From contig CAJOQY010000306.1 of assembly GCA_905236835.1 (NCBI GenBank), positions 1 through 8,773 of the forward strand: a stretch of 8,773 nt of DNA. Reading direction: 5' to 3'. The position numbers were made by a program, and so were the translations under genes. The notes beneath the pieces are model-generated. The model worked only from the letters and a program-made list of their open reading frames with translations, ran no database searches and had not been told where the DNA came from. Source of the stretch: an uncultured Oscillibacter sp. Lineage in GTDB: Bacteria; Bacillota; Clostridia; Oscillospirales; Oscillospiraceae. Below are positions 1 to 6,317 of the stretch, piece after piece. Position 1 is the stretch's first letter. Every line of letters starts with the position of its first letter.

Positions 1-27
1 CGAATCCGGAACGAAAGGCGGGGGCCT

Positions 28-1566
28 ATGGCTGAAAATAATTATATACGCGAAAGTTATTTATATCAAATTTTATGCGCTTTTTGGACGCGCTTGAAAG
101 ATTTATATCATCAAAGCGCGGTTTGTACCGGATGTCTGTTTATATTATCATGGCTCGGCGACAGAACGCGCGAAAGCGTGATCATGTCTTTTTTCAATCA
201 AGACGGCGTTTTCGCGTCCGCGTGGAAAGACAGTTTGTTATGCCGCGCTCTGACGTGGGCTTTCAATTTACCAGCGCGCGTTCTGAATCTCTGGTATCAG
301 GCATGGCGCGCGACGTTTGACGACAGCTTTTTCGCGCGTTTGATTTTTCAATTCGGCCACGAAACAGCCATCGCCGAAAGCTGGCTGATAATGGCGCTTT
401 GGGTAATCCCATATGCCGCGTGGAACAACGCTTATTCTTTGGCCGCGTTTTTATTTTTATTATTATTATTTTACGCCGGAGCTATGCGGCGTGAAAATTT
501 TAAAATCCATCTGGAATCCATAGGTTTTTATCCGACCGCGTTTTTTATATTAATTTTTATCGCGGCGGCGTGGTCTTATCAGTCCAATCTCTCATGGAGA
601 TTTTTAATTTATCACATATCCGCCGCGCTTTGCGTGATTGTCACCGTCAGCGCCGCGCGGAACGCGTATGATCTGAAACGCTTATGCGGCGGGGCTTTGT
701 TCGTGACCGCCGTCTCGTCCGGATACGCGTTCTTCCAGCGCGTTCACGGCGTGGCGATTAATCGCGCCTATGTGGATTTGAATTTAAATCCTGATATGCC
801 GGGGCGCGTCGATTCTTTTTATGACAATCCCAATACGTTCGGGGCCGTGCTTGTGATGTTGCTGCCCCTGACGCTGGCGTTGGCGTTATGCGCGAAAAAA
901 TTAATCATCCGCCTTTTGGCGTGGTGCGTGTGGCTGGCCGGCGTGATCGCTCTTGTCATGACATATTCCCGCGCCGGATATATCGGCTTCGCGTTGTCTG
1001 TGATGATTATAATTTTATTATTAAAGCCGGATTTGATTCCCGTTTTAATCGCGCTGTGCGTGTTCGCGATACCGTTCCTGCCGTCCGCCGTCTGGACGCG
1101 GATTCTCACGATTACAAACTTTTCAGATACGACGACTTCCAGCCGCTTCCCGTTATATCAAACCGCCCTGCGCGTGATCCGCCGTTCGCCCGTAACGGGC
1201 GCGGGACTCGGCATCGACGCCGTTCAGCAATATGTCAAAGATTATAATCTTTATCGCGGCGCGGCGGTGTTTGTCCATTCGCATAATTTATATCTGCAAA
1301 TCTGGCTGGAAACCGGTCTTTTTGGGATTATTATTTTTCTCGCCGCGCTGTTCCGGAATATAAAAACCGGGATTCAAACCGTCCGGCGTTCCGCGCCGTC
1401 AGCGTCGCGCGTGATTACCTGCGCGGCGTCCGCCGGATTGTGCGGGATCGCTATGTGCGGCATGGCGGATTATATCTGGCATTATCCGCGTGTGATGTGT
1501 ATTTTCTGGTTTTTATTCGCCGTGTCTCTGGCGGGAGTTAAAATCAACCGTCAGGAAAACGCGTGA
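28..1566 (+). CDS. O-antigen ligase / Wzy-type polymerase family membrane protein
   Basis: This is a 512-residue polytopic membrane protein of the Wzy_C (WaaL/Wzy-like) superfamily, whose members polymerise or ligate undecaprenyl-linked glycans on the outer face of the membrane. Hydrophobic helices cover most of residues 117-350 and 433-505. Family-like motifs are visible in order: an SFYDNPNTFG stretch at 263-272, TYSRAG at 312-317, a GAGLG turn at 391-395 starting the large external loop, and HSHNLYLQIWLETG at 417-430, which is the family signature. The first ~115 residues are amphipathic and less typical of the family. The start is supported by a purine-rich AAAGGCGGGG just upstream. A short open frame ending at 33-35 could be the tail of an overlapping upstream gene, but only about ten codons are visible. 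In a Gram-positive-type cell the substrate is probably a wall or capsular polysaccharide. Polymerase versus ligase cannot be decided from sequence. Confidence 0.85.
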   Translation: MAENNYIRESYLYQILCAFWTRLKDLYHQSAVCTGCLFILSWLGDRTRESVIMSFFNQDGVFASAWKDSLLCRALTWAFNLPARVLNLWYQAWRATFDDSFFARLIFQFGHETAIAESWLIMALWVIPYAAWNNAYSLAAFLFLLLLFYAGAMRRENFKIHLESIGFYPTAFFILIFIAAAWSYQSNLSWRFLIYHISAALCVIVTVSAARNAYDLKRLCGGALFVTAVSSGYAFFQRVHGVAINRAYVDLNLNPDMPGRVDSFYDNPNTFGAVLVMLLPLTLALALCAKKLIIRLLAWCVWLAGVIALVMTYSRAGYIGFALSVMIIILLLKPDLIPVLIALCVFAIPFLPSAVWTRILTITNFSDTTTSSRFPLYQTALRVIRRSPVTGAGLGIDAVQQYVKDYNLYRGAAVFVHSHNLYLQIWLETGLFGIIIFLAALFRNIKTGIQTVRRSAPSASRVITCAASAGLCGIAMCGMADYIWHYPRVMCIFWFLFAVSLAGVKINRQENA

Positions 1567-1593
1567 TTGATATATTTTTATATATTTTATAAT
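1567..1593 (+). promoter_or_regulatory. Candidate vegetative promoter for the alanyl-tRNA editing gene
   Basis: The 46-base gap between the two CDSs is almost entirely A/T. A TTGATA (1567-1572) lies 15 bases upstream of a perfect TATAAT (1588-1593), which would start transcription near 1600, just ahead of the ribosome binding site. The spacer is short for a sigma-A promoter, and in such AT-rich DNA a chance match is easy, so this is tentative. Confidence 0.35.
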
Positions 1594-1612
1594 TTATTTT
1601 ATATTTAAGGCG

Positions 1613-2857
1613 ATGAATTTTAACATGAGCAATCAAATCACAGGAGATATAAACCCGGACGCGCTTCCGGAGACGGAAAAATTATATTATCAGGATTCGT
1701 TTTTAAAAGAATTTACGGCGCACGTTTTATTCTGCGAACGCCATCCCGTCAATATGGACGCTTGGCGCGTGGTATTGGACAGGACCGCGTTTTATCCCGA
1801 GGGCGGCGGACAGCCCGCCGATCACGGCGTATTGGAGATTGCCGCCGTCACGGACGCTCAGGAAGAAAACGGCGTGATTTATCACACCTGCGACCGGCCT
1901 TTCAAAGTCGGCCAGACCGTGACGGGCCGCGTCAACTGGACCCGGAGATTTGACCATATGCAGCAGCATTCCGGCGAGCATATTATTTCCGGCATTTTAT
2001 GCGATACGTTTCAATGCGATAACGTGGGATTTCATCTTGGATCCAGAACCGTCACGATTGATTATAACGCGCCGATTACATGGCGTCAGGCCCTGACAGC
2101 CGAACGCAAGGCGAATCAAATTATCTGGGAAGATCGCGGCGTGGAAATCACTTGGCCGGACAAAGAGGAATTGGCCGTGTTACATTATCGAAGCAAAAAA
2201 GAGATTGACAAAAACGTCAGAATCGTCACGTTTCCGGAGGCGGACCGGTGCGCCTGCTGCGGTACGCACGTCAAACGCGCCGGACAGGTGGGATTGGTCA
2301 AGATTTTATCCTGTCAGAAATTCCATGAAGGCACGCGTCTGGAGTTATTATGCGGCAAACGCGCGTTTGATTATCTCGCGTCGTCTTATGAACAGGACAA
2401 AGGAATCGGGCAATTGCTATCCGTCAAACCGGAAGAGACGCTTGGAGCCGTGCGAAAATTAAAATCCGACATGAACGCCGCGCAGGAACGCGCCGCCGCG
2501 CTGGAAGAAACGGTATTTTCTTTCATCGCCCGGACACAGCGTGACAAAGGCGATGTATTAATTTTTCAGGATTCCATGAATCCGGACAGCGTCAGGCGTC
2601 TGGCCGACGCCGTGGCGCGTGAGTGCGGCGGGATCGCGGCTGTTTTCTCAAAACAGGAATCGCGGGAACACGAGAATTATTTTCTTTACGCGCTTGTCCG
2701 CGCCGACGGCGGGGAAATCCCCGTAAAAGATTTAAATCAAGCGCTTGACGGACGCGGCGGCGGGCGAAACGGTTTCGCGCAGGGCGGCGTTTACGCGCCC
2801 CGGGATGAAATTCAGGCGTTTTTTGAACAGCGTTATATTAATATTAATATCACATAA
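1613..2857 (+). CDS. AlaX-type alanyl-tRNA editing protein (AlaRS editing-domain homologue with DHHA1 domain)
   Basis: This 414-residue protein is a stand-alone trans-editing enzyme of the AlaX family, expected to hydrolyse Ser (or Gly) mischarged on tRNA-Ala in the cytoplasm. The N-terminal part carries the AlaRS-like TAFYPEGGGQ motif (58-67). The editing site shows both zinc-binding halves: HSGEH (H119, H123) and CCGTH (C215 with H219). Residues 275-300 look like a short coiled linker. The C-terminus is a DHHA1 domain ending in GGGRNGFAQGG (382-392), so this is the long AlaX type. The aminoacylation core of AlaRS is absent, and the length suits a complete editing protein rather than a broken alaS. 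Start choice is ambiguous: AAGG at 1607-1610 lies only 2 bases before the ATG at 1613 but 14 before an in-frame ATG at 1625. The next CDS follows after 22 bases, so co-transcription is likely. Confidence 0.9.
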   Translation: MNFNMSNQITGDINPDALPETEKLYYQDSFLKEFTAHVLFCERHPVNMDAWRVVLDRTAFYPEGGGQPADHGVLEIAAVTDAQEENGVIYHTCDRPFKVGQTVTGRVNWTRRFDHMQQHSGEHIISGILCDTFQCDNVGFHLGSRTVTIDYNAPITWRQALTAERKANQIIWEDRGVEITWPDKEELAVLHYRSKKEIDKNVRIVTFPEADRCACCGTHVKRAGQVGLVKILSCQKFHEGTRLELLCGKRAFDYLASSYEQDKGIGQLLSVKPEETLGAVRKLKSDMNAAQERAAALEETVFSFIARTQRDKGDVLIFQDSMNPDSVRRLADAVARECGGIAAVFSKQESREHENYFLYALVRADGGEIPVKDLNQALDGRGGGRNGFAQGGVYAPRDEIQAFFEQRYININIT

Positions 2858-2879
2858 TCCGCCGGACAGGGGTGGTTTC

Positions 2880-3311
2880 ATGATGATTCTCGCGGCTGTG
2901 GATGACAGCAACGGCATGATGTTTAACAAACGGCGTCAAAGTCAGGATAAGATTTTACGGGAATATATATTAACAATGGCGCGGGGAAAACGTCTTTGGA
3001 TGAGTGATTATACCGGAAAGCAATTCGCGGCAATCAATCAAAATATCAATCAGGCGGCGATCCGGATTGATAATGACTTTCTGGACAAGGCCGGACCCGG
3101 AGAATATTGCTTGATAGAAAATCATCATGTCTCGGCGTATCTGGATCAGATCGAACGCGTGATTTTATTCAAATGGAACAGGGCGTATCCGGGGGATTTC
3201 TTTTTTGATCTGGATTTATCCGCGCCGAAATGGATTTTAAAAGAATCGGAAGATTTTCCGGGATTTTCTCATGAGAAAATCACAAAGGAGGTTTATGTCC
3301 ATGAATCGTGA
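2880..3311 (+). CDS. Conserved-looking small cytoplasmic protein of unknown function
   Basis: This 143-residue protein has no signal peptide or membrane helix. It begins with a hydrophobic strand followed by VDDSNGMMFNKRRQSQD (7-23), then GKRLWM (36-41), a DNDFLDKAGPGEYCLIE block (64-80), and a strand plus VILFKWNRAYPGD (94-106). Its tail is HEKITKEVYV (131-140). From memory, similar short proteins in clostridial genomes are sometimes named ribonuclease Z. That name is not supported here, because the metallo-beta-lactamase HxHxDH motif is absent and RNase Z is about twice as long. ATG codons at 2880 and 2883 are both possible behind AGGGGTGG (2868-2875). The in-frame extension upstream to 2745 overlaps the previous gene and is unlikely. 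The 3' end overlaps the nuclease gene by 11 bases, which suggests translational coupling. I do not assign a function. Confidence 0.8.
   Translation: MMILAAVDDSNGMMFNKRRQSQDKILREYILTMARGKRLWMSDYTGKQFAAINQNINQAAIRIDNDFLDKAGPGEYCLIENHHVSAYLDQIERVILFKWNRAYPGDFFFDLDLSAPKWILKESEDFPGFSHEKITKEVYVHES
3284..3291 (+). promoter_or_regulatory. Strong Shine-Dalgarno site inside the preceding gene, setting the nuclease start
   Basis: AAAGGAGG lies within the 3' end of the 143-residue gene. It is 3 bases from the in-frame ATG at 3295 and 9 bases from the ATG at 3301, so 3301 is the better start. An earlier in-frame ATG at 3271 lies upstream of the site and is not served by it. Confidence 0.8.
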
Positions 3312-4233
3312 CGCAATCGGGGATTATATATCCGCGATCAAAATAAAATTTCGCGTGTCGCCGTTGATACTGGCGCTGCTTTTATGCGTTTCTCTGGCGG
3401 GATGTGAGATTGAAATTACGCCTGTCGACGAGAATCCGGATGAAGTAATCATCACGGAACCGGATGAAATTCCGGAATACAGCGGCGCGGCCTATGTCGC
3501 GCTGAATGATAATATCCCGTTATTTGATGAGGATGATTATACGACGGAATCATTTGAGACTTACAGCGATTTGGATTCGCTGGGACGGTGCGGCGTCGCG
3601 TATGCCAATATCGGATTGGATTTAATGCCCACGGAGGCGCGCGGTTCTATCAGTCAGGTCAAGCCGTCCGGATGGCAAACGGCGAAATATGACATTGTCG
3701 ACGGAAAATATTTATATAATAGATGCCATTTGATCGGATACCAGCTCACGGCGGAAAACGCCAACCGGCAAAATTTAATCACGGGGACAAGATATTTAAA
3801 CGTCACTGGAATGCTGCCGTTTGAGAATCTGACGGCGGATTATATCAAAGAAACCGGGAATCATGTATTATACCGCGTGACGCCGATTTTTGAGGATAAT
3901 AATTTAATCGCCAGCGGGGTGCGGATGGAGGCGCGATCCGTGGAGGACGACGGCGAAGGCGTATTATTTCATATATATTGCTATAACGTCCAGCCGGGGA
4001 TTGAGATTGATTACGCCACGGGGGAAAGCCGTCTGGCCGGGGAAAGCGTGAATAATCAGGAGGAATCAGAAGAATCGACGGTTTATATTTTAAATACCAG
4101 TACGATGAAATTTCATCTTCCCGCCTGTTCCAGCGCGATTAACATGAAAGCGCAATACCGTCAGGAATACGCGGGCGACAGGGAAAATTTAATCGCCGAG
4201 GGCTATGAACCTTGCAAACGCTGTCATCCGTGA
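3301..4233 (+). CDS. Secreted lipoprotein DNA/RNA non-specific endonuclease with C-terminal Cys/His module
   Basis: This 310-residue protein is exported and lipid-anchored. It has a hydrophobic segment (20-34) closed by the lipobox LAGC with C35 as the acylated cysteine. An acidic linker (36-60) follows, then a nuclease domain of the EndA/NucA-like beta-beta-alpha-metal type. The catalytic region is YNRCHLIGYQL (139-149), with H143 as the predicted general base in place of the more usual DRGH. LITGTRYLN (159-167) supplies the likely metal-binding Asn. After another acidic linker, residues 261-310 form a small module with HLPAC (272-276) and GYEPCKRCHP (301-310), resembling the Cys-rich zinc module of Ada; C276, C305 and C308 are candidate ligands. 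The enzyme would degrade extracellular nucleic acid for nutrition or DNA uptake. Substrate preference is not visible. The start overlaps the preceding gene. Confidence 0.88.
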   Translation: MNRDAIGDYISAIKIKFRVSPLILALLLCVSLAGCEIEITPVDENPDEVIITEPDEIPEYSGAAYVALNDNIPLFDEDDYTTESFETYSDLDSLGRCGVAYANIGLDLMPTEARGSISQVKPSGWQTAKYDIVDGKYLYNRCHLIGYQLTAENANRQNLITGTRYLNVTGMLPFENLTADYIKETGNHVLYRVTPIFEDNNLIASGVRMEARSVEDDGEGVLFHIYCYNVQPGIEIDYATGESRLAGESVNNQEESEESTVYILNTSTMKFHLPACSSAINMKAQYRQEYAGDRENLIAEGYEPCKRCHP

Positions 4234-4257
4234 AAATATATTTATAATAATATATTT
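4234..4257. repeat. A/T-only inverted repeat directly after the nuclease stop codon
   Basis: Perfect 9-base arms, AAATATATT (4234-4242) and AATATATTT (4249-4257), flank TATAAT. A hairpin without G/C pairs would be a weak terminator. The loop also matches a -10 box, so this could equally be promoter or chance AT-rich sequence. The rest of the gap to 4337 is nearly pure A/T and includes an A8 run (4279-4286). It probably holds the promoter of the next gene, but I cannot place one. Confidence 0.35.
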
Positions 4258-4318
4258 ATCCATGCAAAAATAATAAATAAAAAAAATATATATAAATTAT
4301 AGAATTAATTAAAAACGC

Positions 4319-4327
4319 AAAGGAGAG
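4319..4327 (+). promoter_or_regulatory. Shine-Dalgarno site of the LtaS-type gene
   Basis: AAAGGAGAG ends 10 bases before the ATG at 4338. The closer ATG at 4328 directly abuts the site and is in another frame, so 4338 is the start. Confidence 0.75.
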
Positions 4328-4337
4328 ATGTCAGGTT

Positions 4338-6260
4338 ATGCCGCGTTCGCCGCGCCGCGCCGCGTCCCCGATCCGCCGGACGCGGTTGTTGATGTCGTTA
4401 GATTTTTTCCTGTCGCTTCTGATTTCCGGTCTGATAACCGGGCTTGTCCTCTGGTGTCAGCCGTTTGATTTCGCCGCGCTCGCGGCGAGATTTCTGGAAA
4501 AGCCGGGTTTGATAATCTTAAATTTTCTGCCGGTGGTTTTATTATTATGGCTTGCGATGTTCGTATTCCGGAATCTTTTTTTCGCCGCCGCTCTGGTGAA
4601 TTTAATTTTATCCGTTTTATCCGTCGCGAACCGGCTGAAAATCCAACTTCGGGACGAGCCTGTCTTTCCGCGTGATCTGGCGTTGCTGAAAGAAGCGGGC
4701 AGCGCTGTCAGCGGCTACGCGATTCAGATTCCGTGGGATATTTTCATCATTATCGTTTCTGTCAGCGCGTTGTTTCTGTTGATTGGCATGCGCTTTCCCG
4801 CGTTCCCGGAGCGATTGCGGGATACGCCAAAACGCGCGTTTGGCGCGGTTTTATGCGCGGCGTCGCTTTGGATTCTGACCGTTACCGTTATGAAGTCCGA
4901 CAGGATATATGATTATAATACGCTGGATGTATCTATACAGGAACGACTTTCCGTGGTATTCAACGAAAACGGATTTATTTATAATTTTTTTCATCAGTTC
5001 ACGAAATATCAGATAGACCGTCCGCCGGGATACAGCCGGACACAGGCGGCGGCATGGGACAGCGCCGCGCCAAATTATCCGGCAATCGGCGAAAATAAGC
5101 CTGTCAGCGTAATTTTCGTGATGAATGAGGCGTTTTCGGATATTACGGACAATCCCGTTTTTGATTTCGCGCCGGAAGATGACCCGTTATCCAATCTGCA
5201 CGCGATACAATCGGATCCCCACGCGATTTCCCTGCGCTGCGTCGTTCCCGGATTCGCGGGCGGCACGGCCAACACGGAATTTGATATTTGCACCGGGATT
5301 CAGACAAACGCGTTAAGTTCCTCCACAACGTCGGCCATGCGTACTGTCAATCGTAATCTTGACAGTTTATTCCGGATTTTTCATCGGGACGGTTATCAAA
5401 CCGCGTTTTATCATCCCGGCGACAATTGGTTTTACAATCGGGAAAACGTCTATCGCTGGTTCGGCGCGGATGAGACGGTTTTTATTAATCAAATGGACGC
5501 GCCGGAATATAAAGGCCGCTGGGTAACGGACGATTATTTCTCCGGTGTGATTGAACGGGCATTTGACGACGCGTCACAGGCGGACAAACCGTTGTTTTTA
5601 TACGCCACGACGATTCAAAATCATATGTCGTATTATTATAATAAATATAACGATGATTATATTTATCCGCCGGTGTCGTCGCGCGTCCCGGTTTCGGACG
5701 CCGTCCGGGAGATTCTGGAAGTCTATACCGAAGGCATACGGGACGCTGACGCGATGCTTGGACGATTGCGGGATGATCTTGTCTCCCGTCCGGAGCCGGT
5801 ATTGCTGGTATTTTTCGGGGATCATCTGCCGTATCTTGGCGACTGCTATGACGCGCTTGGCATTACGCGGGATATGGAAGCCGACGCTTTCGCGGCCTAT
5901 GAGACGCCGTGCGTAATCTGGGCGAATGACGCCGCTTTTGATTTATTAAACTGGAATCCCGATACAATCAAGAGCGATCTGGGACTGCCGGAAAACGGAA
6001 AACTGTCGGCGGCGTTTCTGGGCGCGATGATATTGGAATTGACAGGCCGGGGATATATTGATTCATGGACGGAGTTTTTAAATCTTCTGCGCCGTCAGTG
6101 TCCGGTCATCCAGAGAAATTTATATATGCTCCCGGACGGGACTGTTTTTGACGAAAATCATCCGGAAGCGATTCAAAATTTAGACGCCGTTATGAACAAT
6201 ATCCGAAAATGGCGGCAATGGAGTTATTATAAATTAACGCGGAAAGAAATATTAAATTAA
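4338..6260 (+). CDS. LtaS-type phosphoglycerol transferase (alkaline phosphatase/sulfatase superfamily membrane enzyme)
   Basis: This 640-residue enzyme has a basic N-terminus, about five membrane helices (near 19-39, 56-76, 79-97, 133-151 and 167-185) and a long extracellular catalytic domain. This is the architecture of lipoteichoic acid synthase, which transfers glycerol phosphate from phosphatidylglycerol onto glycolipid or a growing polymer outside the membrane. Catalytic features are intact: VIFVMNEAFSD (258-268) with metal ligand E264, GGTANTEF (308-315) with predicted nucleophile T310, QNHM (427-430) with H429, and FFGDHLP (492-498) with D495 and H496. It also fits the broader group that adds phosphoglycerol to other surface glycans, so true LTA synthesis is unproven. 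It is preceded by a ~100-base AT-rich gap and followed immediately by a terminator, suggesting a single-gene unit. The glycan-polymer gene at the left edge and the LCP gene on the other strand support an envelope role. Confidence 0.88.
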   Translation: MPRSPRRAASPIRRTRLLMSLDFFLSLLISGLITGLVLWCQPFDFAALAARFLEKPGLIILNFLPVVLLLWLAMFVFRNLFFAAALVNLILSVLSVANRLKIQLRDEPVFPRDLALLKEAGSAVSGYAIQIPWDIFIIIVSVSALFLLIGMRFPAFPERLRDTPKRAFGAVLCAASLWILTVTVMKSDRIYDYNTLDVSIQERLSVVFNENGFIYNFFHQFTKYQIDRPPGYSRTQAAAWDSAAPNYPAIGENKPVSVIFVMNEAFSDITDNPVFDFAPEDDPLSNLHAIQSDPHAISLRCVVPGFAGGTANTEFDICTGIQTNALSSSTTSAMRTVNRNLDSLFRIFHRDGYQTAFYHPGDNWFYNRENVYRWFGADETVFINQMDAPEYKGRWVTDDYFSGVIERAFDDASQADKPLFLYATTIQNHMSYYYNKYNDDYIYPPVSSRVPVSDAVREILEVYTEGIRDADAMLGRLRDDLVSRPEPVLLVFFGDHLPYLGDCYDALGITRDMEADAFAAYETPCVIWANDAAFDLLNWNPDTIKSDLGLPENGKLSAAFLGAMILELTGRGYIDSWTEFLNLLRRQCPVIQRNLYMLPDGTVFDENHPEAIQNLDAVMNNIRKWRQWSYYKLTRKEILN

Positions 6261-6290
6261 AAAATCCCTCCTGTCTATGGGGGGATTTTT
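6260..6290. terminator. Hairpin terminator between convergent genes
   Basis: AAAAATCCCTCC (6260-6271) pairs with GGGGGGATTTTT (6279-6290) across a 7-base loop. On the + strand the stem is 12 pairs with one G-U, starts at the stop codon of the LtaS-type gene and ends in a T run. On the - strand the same stem has one C-A mismatch but a good T run, so it may also stop LCP transcription, though less well. Confidence 0.85.
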
Positions 6291-6317
6291 ATATTATTTA
6301 TATTATTTTATATTATA
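6291..6317. repeat. Short A/T tandem repeat after the terminator
   Basis: Three near copies of ATATTATTT fill the space between the terminator and the end of the LCP gene. They are simple AT-rich spacer, and no function is apparent. Confidence 0.5.

Noticed and set aside
1613..2857. Broken alanyl-tRNA synthetase (alaS) fragment
   Set aside because: The protein has its own start, a complete editing site and a DHHA1 end, which is the normal long AlaX architecture.
2745..2879. Upstream in-frame extension of the 143-residue protein
   Set aside because: It lies mostly within the alanyl-tRNA editing gene, its start has no ribosome binding site, and the extension is low in family-like sequence. 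The site at 2868-2875 favours 2880 or 2883.
2880..2950. Dihydrofolate-reductase-like N-terminus in the small protein
   Set aside because: The hydrophobic strand plus AVDDSNG recalls DHFR, but the substrate-binding motifs that should follow are missing.
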